Positions 38,831-47,905 of a DNA stretch of 64,000 nt are shown one piece after another. This DNA comes from Chloroflexota bacterium (lineage in GTDB: Bacteria; Chloroflexota; Dehalococcoidia; Bin125), in contig JAPPJZ010000037.1 in assembly GCA_028874365.1 (NCBI GenBank), forward strand, positions 1 to 64,000, written 5' to 3'. How positions within the stretch are numbered: the first letter of the stretch is position 1; every line of letters begins with the position of its first letter. Below the pieces are notes generated by a model, which saw nothing but the letters and a program-made list of their open reading frames with translations, was not told the DNA's origin and did no database searches. The translations under genes and the position numbers were made by a program.

Positions 38831-40399
38831 TTACGGGCGCACACCCATCCCGCGAGGCTGGCCGGCCATGGCAGAAAGGGCTCTGTAGGCGAGATCCAGG
38901 AAGTCGGCCACGTAGCGGCGGGTGTGGCGTGGGTCGATGATGTCCTCGACGCCAAATGCTTCTGCGGTCCGGAAGGGACTGGCGATCGCACGGAATCGGG
39001 CCTCGATTTCGGCTCGTTTGGCGACCGGGTCTTCGGCGTTGGCGATCTCGCGGCGGAAGGCCGCGTCAACCCCGCCCTCGATCGGAATCGAACCCCACTC
39101 GCCGCTTGGCCAGGCGATGCGATAGTTCGAGCGGCGTGGATTGCCGGTCATGTTGCCGGCCATCCCGTAGCACTTGCGAATGTGCACGCACATGGACGGC
39201 ACGCGCAGGTTGTTCGCCACCCAGAGTGCCCGCATGCCCTGCTTGATCGTGCCCGCCGCCTCGGCACGGCTGCCGACCATGAAGCCGGGCACATCAACGA
39301 AGAACACCACCGGCAGCAGGAACAGATCGCAGAACTCCAGAAAGTGCTCGACCTTCTGCGCGCCATCGCGATCGAGCGCGCCGCCGATCTGCCGCGGGTT
39401 GTTCGCGACGATCCCCATGGGCATCCCGTTGATCCGCGCCAGCGAGGTGATCACGCAGCGTCCGAAGTCGGGTTGAATCTCGAAGTACTCGCCCTCGTCG
39501 ACGACCAGCTCGATCAGACGATGCATGGAGTACGGGCGTGTCCGACTGCGCGGCACGATCGAGAGCAGCTCTTCCTCGGCACGGCCGACCGGGTCGTCCG
39601 ATGATCGAACTGGAGGCACCTGCGAGGCGCGGTCGGGCAGGTACGAGAACACCGTTCTCAACTGCCGCATCGCGTCGGCCTCATCTTGAGCCTCGTTGTG
39701 AACCGCGCCCGATTCGTGCACGTGGACCTGCGAGCCGCCCAGCTCCTCCTTGGTGATCTCCTCGCCCAGCGCACGCCTGACGACCGGCGGGCCGGCCGCG
39801 AAGAGCACGGCCGTGTCCTTCGGCATCACGGTGAAGTGGCTCAACATCGCCTGGCCCGCGACGCCGCCCGCCACGCTGCCGAGCAAGGCGGTCATCACCG
39901 GAACTTCGTTGAGCAGATGGGCCAGGCGAATGAACTGCGCCGCGCCGTTGGGCAGATAGGTGAAACCACCCCAGTTGATCGCCTCGACGTTGGCGCCGGC
40001 CCCGTCGAGCAACTGGAAGACTGGAAGGTTGTACTCAGACGCAATCTCCTCGAGGAAACCGGTCTTGCCTTTGGTCGAACCCGACGCGCCCGCCCGGCCG
40101 GAGCCGCCGCGCACGGTGAAGTCATTGCCCCAGACGACGACGCGTCGTCCGTCGATGCGTGCCAGTCCGGTGACCAGCGGATAGGGCATGTAGCTGCTCA
40201 GCTCGTCGCCGTCGTATTCCGAGTACCCGGTGAGCTGGCCCAGCTCGTCGAACGTGCCTGGATCGACGAGCGCGTCAATTCGCTCCCGCACGTTCAATTT
40301 GCCGGCCTGGCGTTGACGTTCGACGCGCTCCTCGCCGCCCATGAGCAGACTGAGCTCGCGACGACGCTGCAATTCCCGGACTTCAGCTTCCCAACTCAC
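38831..40399 (-). CDS. Acyl-CoA carboxylase beta (carboxyltransferase) subunit
   Basis: A 522-residue carboxyltransferase with N- and C-terminal crotonase-type halves. Visible blocks: LNVRERIDALVDPGTFDELG near the start, FTVRGGSGRAGASGSTKG (about 93-110, acyl-CoA region), GGSQVHVHESGAVH, then in the second half GRCVITSLARINGMPMGIVA and FFVDVPGFMVGSRAEAAG (biotin/CO2 side) and a conserved IDPRHTRRYV end. It moves CO2 from carboxybiotin to an acyl-CoA such as propionyl- or methylcrotonyl-CoA. No biotin carboxylase or carrier gene is adjacent. A paralogue lies at 55573. Confidence 0.9.
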   Translation of the reverse strand: MSWEAEVRELQRRRELSLLMGGEERVERQRQAGKLNVRERIDALVDPGTFDELGQLTGYSEYDGDELSSYMPYPLVTGLARIDGRRVVVWGNDFTVRGGSGRAGASGSTKGKTGFLEEIASEYNLPVFQLLDGAGANVEAINWGGFTYLPNGAAQFIRLAHLLNEVPVMTALLGSVAGGVAGQAMLSHFTVMPKDTAVLFAAGPPVVRRALGEEITKEELGGSQVHVHESGAVHNEAQDEADAMRQLRTVFSYLPDRASQVPPVRSSDDPVGRAEEELLSIVPRSRTRPYSMHRLIELVVDEGEYFEIQPDFGRCVITSLARINGMPMGIVANNPRQIGGALDRDGAQKVEHFLEFCDLFLLPVVFFVDVPGFMVGSRAEAAGTIKQGMRALWVANNLRVPSMCVHIRKCYGMAGNMTGNPRRSNYRIAWPSGEWGSIPIEGGVDAAFRREIANAEDPVAKRAEIEARFRAIASPFRTAEAFGVEDIIDPRHTRRYVADFLDLAYRALSAMAGQPRGMGVRP

Positions 40400-40480
40400 G
40401 GTGGCCCCCTTACAGGCTGACGGATGCTCCGCAGGCTATCGATGGGAGCGCAGATCAGAGCGGAACGGAGGCGGGGACTG

Positions 40481-42289
40481 CTAGGTCACCCAGCGCACGT
40501 CCTTCTGACCAAAGTGCGGCTTGCCGTCGCCGAAGTGCTCGAACTCCAACGCCGGATCGTGGGCATAGACCGACGACCAGTAGTGCGTGTGGATGTGCCA
40601 GGCTCGCGAGACCATGACCCGGTTGAGCTCGCGGAAGGCTTCCGCGCGCGCCTCCGGTTCGAAGATTTCCGTCACCTTTTGGAACGCGGCCTGCACATCG
40701 GCGTCTTTGTCTTGGGGAGGCAGCATGAAGTCGTAGGGACCATCCGCGCGGCCGAGGAAGGCCAGCTGCTGCCAGGGATCGGCGCGCACGCTCATGCCCG
40801 ACATGAAGGTGTTCACCTTCTTCTCGAAGAACTCCAGGTAGTAGTCCGGCGTCGGTTTGACCACGATGTTGAGGTTGATTCCGAATGGGGCCACGCTGGC
40901 CTGGATAAACTCTGCGGCCGTGATCGCGGTCGCAGGAATGTTCATGTCGAAGTCAAAACCGTCCGGGTGGCCGGCGAGTTCCAGCTCCTCGCGTACCCGA
41001 TCGGGGTCATACCGAATCAGGATTTCGTCCGGATCGTGGATGCCGACGAGTGCCGGACCCAGGTAGCCCCAGTGGTTTGCGGTGTTGAGGTTCTCGTACA
41101 CCACCTCAACGAACTTGTCACGGTCGATTGCGTGGTTCATCGCCCGGCGCAAGTGGACGTTGTCCCAGGGCTCACCCAGGTTGGGATTCACGTAGATGAA
41201 GCCCAGCGCGTTTGTTTCGCGAACACTGATCGACTTGCCGGCGTCCTCCACCCGGGATAGGTCCTCGGGCGGGACTCCGGGGAGGAAATCGAACTCGCCG
41301 GTCAGCAGTCCATTGACGCCCTGCGTACCTTCGATCGATTGTGACATCGTCAGCTTTGCGACGCGCGGCGCGTCCGGCTGCCAGTATTGGGGGAAGTACT
41401 CCTGGCGGTAGGGACCGTCAAGATCTTCGTCGACGTACACGAACGCGCCGGTTCCAACGGGTACTTCGCGGCTGTTCGGCGTGTTGAACTGATCGAACGC
41501 GCTGGGTGCCAGCAGCATCCCGGCCCGGTCGCCGAGCACGCGCAGCAGCGGCGAGAAGGGCGCATTCATCTCGAAGATGGCGGTCGTCTCGTCTACCGGA
41601 TCGACGCGTGCGATCGCGGCGAGATCGGCTTTTACATTCGAACCGTCCAGCGTCTGGCCGCGTTCGATGTGCAACCGCGTGGTATCAGCGCTCAACTCGG
41701 TCAGGTCGTGGTAGAGCACGCCCGGGCGAATGTTGAATATGACCTGAAGCGGATCGGGAATCTCCCAGCTTTCGGCCAGACTGCGCGACTCTGTCGGCGT
41801 CAGACTGGCGTCATAGCTGACGAGATTGTCGAAGATCGGCCAGAGCACCTGGTGGTCGCCGCCACCGGTACCCGTCGTCCCTTCCAGACCGCTGACGTTG
41901 CCCGAGATGGGCCAGCGCACTTCACCGGTTGGCGTGTGGTCGGCGACCGTGGCCTGAGCCTGCGCCGCCTGTTGCTGTTCTTGCTGCTCCGCAGCGGGTT
42001 GTTCCTGCTGCTCGGCCTGTTGGGCCTGTTGCTCGGCGTCTTGCTCGCTCGCTTGTTGAGCTTGCTGCTGTTGGACCTGTTGTTGCTGGGGCTGCGCCGC
42101 CTGAGGTTGCTCTTGCTGCTCTTGCTGCTCGACCTGGACGGCGGCGGGCTGACCGTCGTCGTCATCGTCGCCGCAGCCCACGAGGGCCAGGCCGGCGGCG
42201 CCAATCCCGGCCCGAGCGCTCACGTTCAGCAGCGCTCTCCGCGACAGCTTGCGGCGTTTCAGTTGACGCCAGTAGTTCCGTTCAGTCAT
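40481..42289 (-). CDS. Peptide-type ABC transporter binding lipoprotein with a Gln-rich linker (first copy)
   Basis: A 602-residue solute-binding protein (SBP_bac_5 family) starting at the ATG at 42289 with GGAG upstream. The N-terminus is Arg-rich (RRKLSRRALLNVSARAG), with a twin-Arg-like pair and a lipobox ending LALVGC before DDDDD, so a Tat- or Sec-exported lipoprotein is likely. About 90 residues of Gln/Glu/Ala-rich low complexity follow. The binding domain contains the dipeptide-protein blocks VLWPIFDNLVSYDASLTPTE and HLRRAMNHAIDRDKFV. It lies 81 nt from the carboxyltransferase gene and close to the related protein at 43727. Confidence 0.9.
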   Translation of the reverse strand: MTERNYWRQLKRRKLSRRALLNVSARAGIGAAGLALVGCGDDDDDGQPAAVQVEQQEQQEQPQAAQPQQQQVQQQQAQQASEQDAEQQAQQAEQQEQPAAEQQEQQQAAQAQATVADHTPTGEVRWPISGNVSGLEGTTGTGGGDHQVLWPIFDNLVSYDASLTPTESRSLAESWEIPDPLQVIFNIRPGVLYHDLTELSADTTRLHIERGQTLDGSNVKADLAAIARVDPVDETTAIFEMNAPFSPLLRVLGDRAGMLLAPSAFDQFNTPNSREVPVGTGAFVYVDEDLDGPYRQEYFPQYWQPDAPRVAKLTMSQSIEGTQGVNGLLTGEFDFLPGVPPEDLSRVEDAGKSISVRETNALGFIYVNPNLGEPWDNVHLRRAMNHAIDRDKFVEVVYENLNTANHWGYLGPALVGIHDPDEILIRYDPDRVREELELAGHPDGFDFDMNIPATAITAAEFIQASVAPFGINLNIVVKPTPDYYLEFFEKKVNTFMSGMSVRADPWQQLAFLGRADGPYDFMLPPQDKDADVQAAFQKVTEIFEPEARAEAFRELNRVMVSRAWHIHTHYWSSVYAHDPALEFEHFGDGKPHFGQKDVRWVT

Positions 42290-42449
42290 CTCAATCTCCA
42301 ACCGTCGTTGCCGTTCCGGGTGAAGCGGCAAACATTCAACCGTACGAAGAAGGATATTGTTTCTAAAACGTCACTGTGCTAGGACGAATCGCCCCTGCGA
42401 TCATCCCCTATCCTCCGACCATGGCAGCGCCGAGCAGATCGGAACTCCG

Positions 42450-43721
42450 ATGACCGAGCCTCTCAGCGGCATGCGCGTGGTCGAGATGGCCACTGCCCTA
42501 CAAGGGCCCGCCGCCGGCGGTTACCTGGCCGAGATGGGCGCCGACGTGATCCGGGTCGAGACGCCCGGCGGCGACGGCAGCCGCTACGGACGCGGCGTCA
42601 ACAACAACAACCCGCCCGGCACGGCCGGCACGCAGTTTGCGTCGACCAGTAGAGGCAAGCGCTCGATCAGCCTCGACGCCAAGTCCGAGGCTGGCTTGGA
42701 GGTGATACAGCGACTGCTGGAAACCGCCGACGCGTTCATCAGCAACTACCGCGAGAGCGCACTAGAACGTCTGGGGCTGGGCTACGAAGCCTGTCGTGAG
42801 CGCAATCCCGGCCTCGTCTATGCGCTTGCCAACGGCTTCGGACCGCACGGTCCGAAGGCGACACGTCCGATGACCGACATCGCCGCCCAGGCGCGAGGCG
42901 GACTGATGAGCATGATCGGCGAGGCCGGCGGACCGCCGATGCGGGCCGGCGTGACCGTCGCCGATCTGGCCGGTGCGATGCAACTCGCCCTGGCGACTGT
43001 GACCGCCCTGCTCGCGCGCGAACGTCACGGTGTCGGCCAAAAGGTCAACATCTCCGCCTACGGCGCGCAGATCTGGCTGCAGTCTTGGGAACTGAATCAT
43101 GCCGGCCTCACCGGCCAGACGCTCGAACGGGACGGCGCCCACCACCCGAATGTGCCGGGCATGGAGGCGATCTATGAGACCAGGGACGGCGGCTGGATGG
43201 CGATCTCATTCGCCAAGACCGAGCCGGCCTGGCAGGCGCTCTGCGAGTTCGGCGGCATCCCCGACGCTGCCACCGATGAGCGCTGGAACAGCGTCCAGAA
43301 GCGGGTCGGGATGTCCACCGATCCGGAGATCGCAAGGTCCATTCGTCCGGTCCTCGCCGACGCCTTCCGCTCGCGCACGACATCCGAATGGGAAGCCTTC
43401 TTTGACTCACAGCCGGAAATCATCGCCAACAGGGTCTTCAGTCACGCGGACGTACTGTACGATCCACAGGCGCGAGCCAACGGCTACATCACCGACGTCG
43501 AGCTTCCACCAATCGGCACGATTCCCTTCGTCGGCCCGCTGATCCATTTCAGCGAGACCCCGCCCTCGGTCAAGGGTCCGCCGCCCGAACTCGACCAGCA
43601 GGCCGAGGAGATTCTTCGCGAACTCGGCTACGACTGGGACGAGATTACTCAGATCACTGAAGCGTCCCGCACCGCCATGCGCGAACGGTTCGAGGCACTC
43701 GGCCTCGAACCGCCCTACTAG
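42450..43721 (+). CDS. CaiB/BaiF-type (family III) CoA transferase
   Basis: A 423-residue protein starting at the ATG at 42450. Family signatures are LSGMRVVEMATALQGPAAGG and YLAEMGADVIRVETPGGDG at the N-terminus, RGKRSISLDAKSEAG, the central RPMTDIAAQARGGLM holding the probable catalytic Asp, and NRVFSHADVLYDPQA near the C-terminus. It would transfer CoA between carboxylic acids, feeding acids into acyl-CoA catabolism. It sits between two divergent or convergent transporter lipoprotein genes. No dehydrogenase partner is adjacent, so the substrate is unknown. Confidence 0.92.
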   Translation: MTEPLSGMRVVEMATALQGPAAGGYLAEMGADVIRVETPGGDGSRYGRGVNNNNPPGTAGTQFASTSRGKRSISLDAKSEAGLEVIQRLLETADAFISNYRESALERLGLGYEACRERNPGLVYALANGFGPHGPKATRPMTDIAAQARGGLMSMIGEAGGPPMRAGVTVADLAGAMQLALATVTALLARERHGVGQKVNISAYGAQIWLQSWELNHAGLTGQTLERDGAHHPNVPGMEAIYETRDGGWMAISFAKTEPAWQALCEFGGIPDAATDERWNSVQKRVGMSTDPEIARSIRPVLADAFRSRTTSEWEAFFDSQPEIIANRVFSHADVLYDPQARANGYITDVELPPIGTIPFVGPLIHFSETPPSVKGPPPELDQQAEEILRELGYDWDEITQITEASRTAMRERFEALGLEPPY

Positions 43722-43726
43722 ACCTT

Positions 43727-45541
43727 CTAGGCCAGCCACCTGACATCGGCTTGGCCGAAGTGCGGCTTGCCGTCGCCGAAGTGCTCGAACTCCAGGTTCG
43801 GGTCGTGCGCCATCACGGAGGAGCTGAAGTACAGCTTGATGTGGTAGGCGCGGGACTCGAGGATTCGGTTCAGGTCGCGCATCGCCTCGACGCGTTCCGC
43901 GGGGTCGAAGACCTCAGTCACCTTGGTGAAGGCGGCCTGTAGCTCGGCGTCCTTGTCCGCTTCCGGCAGGGCGAAGTCGAAGGGACCGTCCTGCCGTGCG
44001 ACGAAGGCCATTTGCTGCCAGACGTCGGCGCGGACTGACATACCGGCCATCATCACGGCGGTCTGCTTTTGCACCCATTCGATGTAGTAGTCGGGGCTGG
44101 GCCTGACGACAATGTTCATGTTGATCCCGAACTGAGCGAGGCTGGCCTGGATGAACTCCGCCTGGGCAATGGCCACGCTGCTGTCGTTGATGTTCATGTC
44201 GTACTCGAGGCCGTCCGGATAGCCGGCCAGTTCGAGATACTCACGCACCTTGTCGGGGTCGTACTGGACCAGCACTTCGTCCTCGGCGTGGAACTCGCCG
44301 GTGGCCGGGCCGAGCCAACCCCACTTGTTCGGCGTGTGCAGGTCGTCGTAGAGCACGCGGACCAATTGCTCGCGGTCGATGGCGTGGTTGACGGCCTGCC
44401 GCAGGTATTCGTTGTCCCACGGCGGCAGGTTGGGGTTGATGTAGAAGAACGCGTTGCCGTTGGTGGGCTTGATACTGAGCGCCTTGCCGGCCTCCTCGAT
44501 TCGAGGCAGGTCCTCGGTCGGCGGACCGACCACCAGGTCGAACTCGCCGGTCAGGAGGCCGTTGGTCACCTGCGCCGCGGCGACGCCTTGGAGTAGGGTC
44601 AACTTCTCCACCAGCGGTGCGTTCGGCTTCCAATACTCGGGGAACCACTCCTGCGTGTAGGGGCCGTCGAGGTCTTCGTCGACGTAGGTGAAGGCGCCGG
44701 TGCCGACCGGCACTTCGCGGCTGTTGGTCTCGTTGATCCGCTCGTGCGAACTGGGTGCAGTGATCATCCCGGCGCGATCGCCGAGCACGCGCAGCAGCGG
44801 TGAGAACGGGGCGTTCATCTCGAAGTTCGTGGTCAGATCGTCGACGGCCACGACCGTCTCAATCGCGGCCAGGTCGGCCTTGACGTTCGAGCCTTCGAGA
44901 TTCTTGCCGCGCTCGACGTGCAGCCTGACCGCATCAGAAGTCAACGTGTCGCCGTCGTGGAAAGGCACGTTGGGTCGCAGCGTGAAGATCAGCTTGAGCG
45001 GATCGGGAATCTCCCAGGTTTCGGCCAAACTGCGACTTTCGGTCGGCGTCAGATCGGCGTTGTAGCCGACGAGGTTGTCGAAGACCGTCCAGAGCACCTG
45101 GTGATCGCCGCCGCCGGTACCGGTCGTGCCCTCGGTGCCGCTGATGTTGCCCACCATCGGCCAGGTCACTTCGCCGGACGGAACGTGCGCGACCTCCTGC
45201 TGTTGCGCCTGCTGCTGGGCCGCGGCCTGCTGCTCGGCCTGTTGCTCCGGTTGAGCCTGCTGCTGGGCCTGCTGCTCCTGTTGCATGGCCTGTTGGGCTT
45301 GCTGCTCGGCCATCTGCTGCTGTTGCTGCTGCTGCGCCCGTTGTTGAGCGGCCGGCTGGGGCTGATCCGCTCGTTGTTGCTGCTGTACCTGGACGGCCGC
45401 AGGCTGGTCGTCATCGTCGTCACCGCAGCCCACGAGGGCCAGGCCGGCGGCGCCAACTCCAGCCCTTGCACTGGCTCGCAAGAGAGACCGTCGCGAAAGT
45501 CGCCTGCGCGACATGCGGGTCCAATAGTTTCGCTCCGTCAT
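43727..45541 (-). CDS. Peptide-type ABC transporter binding lipoprotein with a Gln-rich linker (second copy)
   Basis: A 604-residue paralogue of the protein at 40481. It has the same Arg-rich leader (RRRLSRRSLLRASARAG), lipobox LALVGC and a poly-Asp start, then about 85 residues rich in Gln and Ala (QQQQRADQPQPAAQQRAQ-like). The SBP_bac_5 domain has VLWTVFDNLVGYNADLTPTE and YLRQAVNHAIDREQLV. It is divergent from the permease genes starting at 45655, so it is probably their binding protein. The gap (45542-45654) must hold promoters for both directions. Confidence 0.92.
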   Translation of the reverse strand: MTERNYWTRMSRRRLSRRSLLRASARAGVGAAGLALVGCGDDDDDQPAAVQVQQQQRADQPQPAAQQRAQQQQQQQMAEQQAQQAMQQEQQAQQQAQPEQQAEQQAAAQQQAQQQEVAHVPSGEVTWPMVGNISGTEGTTGTGGGDHQVLWTVFDNLVGYNADLTPTESRSLAETWEIPDPLKLIFTLRPNVPFHDGDTLTSDAVRLHVERGKNLEGSNVKADLAAIETVVAVDDLTTNFEMNAPFSPLLRVLGDRAGMITAPSSHERINETNSREVPVGTGAFTYVDEDLDGPYTQEWFPEYWKPNAPLVEKLTLLQGVAAAQVTNGLLTGEFDLVVGPPTEDLPRIEEAGKALSIKPTNGNAFFYINPNLPPWDNEYLRQAVNHAIDREQLVRVLYDDLHTPNKWGWLGPATGEFHAEDEVLVQYDPDKVREYLELAGYPDGLEYDMNINDSSVAIAQAEFIQASLAQFGINMNIVVRPSPDYYIEWVQKQTAVMMAGMSVRADVWQQMAFVARQDGPFDFALPEADKDAELQAAFTKVTEVFDPAERVEAMRDLNRILESRAYHIKLYFSSSVMAHDPNLEFEHFGDGKPHFGQADVRWLA

Positions 45542-45654
45542 GATTGGTCCTAGCGCTAGTCCTGGGGCGTTCTGGCGAGGCTAGTGAATTCGAAGCGACC
45601 CTGTAGCCGCGTTCGATTCTCATTAGACTTCCCGCCAAGTGAGAGCCAGCGCCG

Positions 45655-46599
45655 ATGACGACCTACATTATCCGCCGCCTCATCGCCACTGTTCCCGTCC
45701 TCTTTCTGATTTCAGCGATCACGTTCTTCACGATCCGTCTGCTGCCCGGCGACCCGGCGCTGGCGATCCTCGGTCCCGAGGCGGACTACAACCTGGTCGA
45801 GGCGCTACGCGAAGAGCTTGGTCTCAATCGCCCGGTCGTCGTCCAATATCTCGACTGGATGTACCACGCCTTCCAGGGGGAGTTCGGCGAAAGCCGACGC
45901 TCGGGCGACACCGTCGCCGCGCTCGTGTCGGACCGCCTGGAGGTGACGATCCAGCTGGGGATTCTCTCTCTGATTGTGGCGGTCATCCTGGCGCTGCCAA
46001 TCGGCCTGTTGGCCGGTTCGAAGCCAAACACCCCGTTCGACTATCTGGGGACGTTCTTTGCGGTGGTCGGAGCTGCGATTCCAAACTTCTGGCTGGCGCT
46101 GTTGCTGATCCTCGTCTTTGCCGTCGACCTCGGTTGGTTCCCGGCGCTAGGATTCACAAGTTTCCGCGAAGACCCGCTCGAGAACATGCGTGGCATGGTG
46201 CTACCGGCGATCGCCATCGGGATCGCCCAGGCAGCAGTGCTGGCGCGTCAGACGCGCGCCTCGATGGTCGAGGTGCTCCAGCAGGACTACGTGCGGACGG
46301 CGCGCAGCAAAGGCTTACGTGAAAGAAACGTGATCTTCCGCCACGGCTTCCGCAACGCCATGATCCCCGTGATTACGATCCTCGGGTTGCAGATTTCCAA
46401 CATCGTGAGCGGGGCGATCATTATCGAATCCGTCTTCTCACTGCCCGGGATCGGCAAATTGCTGATCGATTCAATCTTCAATCGCGAGCTGGTCACGGTT
46501 CAGGCATTGGCGCTAATGCTGGCGCTCGCCGTGGCGATGTCGAACCTGTTGGTAGACGTGTCCTACGGCTACATCGATCCAAGGATTCGCTATGAGTAG
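45655..46599 (+). CDS. Peptide-type ABC transporter permease, DppB-like
   Basis: A 314-residue integral membrane protein with six probable helices. The N-terminal start IIRRLIATVPVLFLISAITF and the low-complexity-free LGLNRPVVVQYLDWM periplasmic loop are typical of DppB/OppB. The coupling-helix region reads RQTRASMVEVLQQDYVRTAR and SKGLRERNVIFRHGFRNAM, the EAA loop contacting the ATPase. It is followed by the partner permease with an 8-nt overlap (ATGAGTAG). It forms the channel with the second permease. Confidence 0.95.
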   Translation: MTTYIIRRLIATVPVLFLISAITFFTIRLLPGDPALAILGPEADYNLVEALREELGLNRPVVVQYLDWMYHAFQGEFGESRRSGDTVAALVSDRLEVTIQLGILSLIVAVILALPIGLLAGSKPNTPFDYLGTFFAVVGAAIPNFWLALLLILVFAVDLGWFPALGFTSFREDPLENMRGMVLPAIAIGIAQAAVLARQTRASMVEVLQQDYVRTARSKGLRERNVIFRHGFRNAMIPVITILGLQISNIVSGAIIIESVFSLPGIGKLLIDSIFNRELVTVQALALMLALAVAMSNLLVDVSYGYIDPRIRYE

Positions 46600-47479
46600 T
46601 GGCGCCGTTCCCTGGGAGGACACCAGCAGACGCTTCGCCCGCGAACGCGAGTTCGTGCGACGCTTTTCGCGCCGTCCGGCCGGTGTGATCAGCCTGTTCA
46701 TCATCCTGATCGTCCTGTTCGCCGCGATCTTCACCAATGTGGCCGCGACGCACGATCCAATCTTCACCGACTTCGATGCATTGTTCTCCGGGCCGTCGGG
46801 CGCGCACTGGCTGGGCACCGACAACCTCGGCCGGGACACCTACTCGCGAATCGTGCACGGCGCGCGCACGGCGTTGCTCGTCGGCGTGATCTCCGTTGGC
46901 ATCGGCGTCAGCATCGGCATGCCCTACGGCATGCTGGCCGGCTACCTGGGTGGTTGGAAAGACGAAGTGATGATGCGCGTGATGGACGCGATCTACGCGT
47001 TTCCGGCGCTGCTGCTGGCTCTGATCATCATCGCCGTGCTGGGCACAGGAATCTTCAACGTGATGATCGCGATTGGGGTCGTGTTCATCCCCGGTTTGGC
47101 CCGGCTGGTCCGTGGCAGCACCCTGTCGGTCAAAGAGATGGAGTACGTCCTCGCGGCCGAGTCGAGTGGTGCCAGCACCTGGCGCATCATCCTGCAACAC
47201 ATCGCTCCGAACATTCTCGCGCCGGTGATCGTGCAGGGTTCACTCGCGATCGGCTTCGCAATCATCGCTGAGGCCGGCCTCAGCTTCCTCGGTCTCGGAA
47301 CACAGCCGCCCGACCCGTCCTGGGGCTCAATGCTGAGCGGGGCCCAACGCTTCTTGACCAGCCAGGGCAGCCTGGCGATCTTCCCCGGTCTGGCGATCGT
47401 GCTCACCGTCTTGGCGTTCAATCTGCTCGGCGACACTCTGCGCGACCTGCTCGACCCTCGGTTGAGGGGATCCGACTAA
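46592..47479 (+). CDS. Peptide-type ABC transporter permease, DppC-like
   Basis: A 295-residue membrane protein. It starts at the ATG at 46592 inside the end of the dppB-like gene. The N-terminus is cytoplasmic and Arg-rich; six helices follow. Family signatures are HWLGTDNLGRDTYSRIVHGA and the EAA loop VKEMEYVLAAESSGASTWRI. Late helices carry SFLGLGTQPPDPSWGSML, the OppC/DppC hallmark. No ATP-binding subunit genes follow, so the ATPases must be encoded elsewhere. Confidence 0.95.
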   Translation: MSSGAVPWEDTSRRFAREREFVRRFSRRPAGVISLFIILIVLFAAIFTNVAATHDPIFTDFDALFSGPSGAHWLGTDNLGRDTYSRIVHGARTALLVGVISVGIGVSIGMPYGMLAGYLGGWKDEVMMRVMDAIYAFPALLLALIIIAVLGTGIFNVMIAIGVVFIPGLARLVRGSTLSVKEMEYVLAAESSGASTWRIILQHIAPNILAPVIVQGSLAIGFAIIAEAGLSFLGLGTQPPDPSWGSMLSGAQRFLTSQGSLAIFPGLAIVLTVLAFNLLGDTLRDLLDPRLRGSD

Positions 47480-47604
47480 TGTCTCGCTGTCGAGCAACGA
47501 CTTCCCACTGACCACCGGCCTACCCGAGGGCGAGGCCTGCGACGATGGTGATCGGTCCGGGAGCATCCCTGAGTGCGGGCAACGCCATCCCGGCGACTCC
47601 TCAG

Positions 47605-47870
47605 GTCAAGCAGGCTCCGTCGTCGTCTCGTGGCCGATTGAGCAAAACCACCGGGTGTTCGAGTGGACAGCCTTGCGGCCGGACTGGGGCGAGGACGCTG
47701 CAGTGATCGAGCAGGCGTGCGAGGTGAACGACAACTCACCGGTTACGATCATGGAGCAAGACACGCGCAACATGAATCGAATGCATAAGTCACTGAGCTC
47801 ACCGGGTCGGCTCGGAGTCCCGCTGAGCTACCGGCAGCGAATCCCGAGCATCTGCGCGTCGAGCCGCCGC
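47605..47870 (+). pseudogene. Relic of the C-terminal part of a Rieske oxygenase alpha subunit
   Basis: In one frame the sequence reads GSVVVSWPIEQNHRVFEWTA, LRPDWGEDAAVIEQ, then IMEQDTRNMNRMHKSLSSPG and RLGVPLSYRQRIP. This resembles the catalytic-domain end of ring-hydroxylating oxygenase alpha subunits (strand, VIEQ, QDT-N, Leu-Ser-Tyr). No start codon, Rieske centre or iron-binding motif is present and the upstream part is unrelated. It appears to be a fragment left from a lost gene just before an intact homologue. Confidence 0.5.
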
Positions 47871-47905
47871 TCGGCGAATCCGTCAGCATCTGATAGGGGG
47901 AGTCC

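Noticed and set aside
41929-42366. Plus-strand frames opposite the Gln-rich linkers
   Set aside because: Poly-Leu translations of antisense Gln codons, not membrane proteins.
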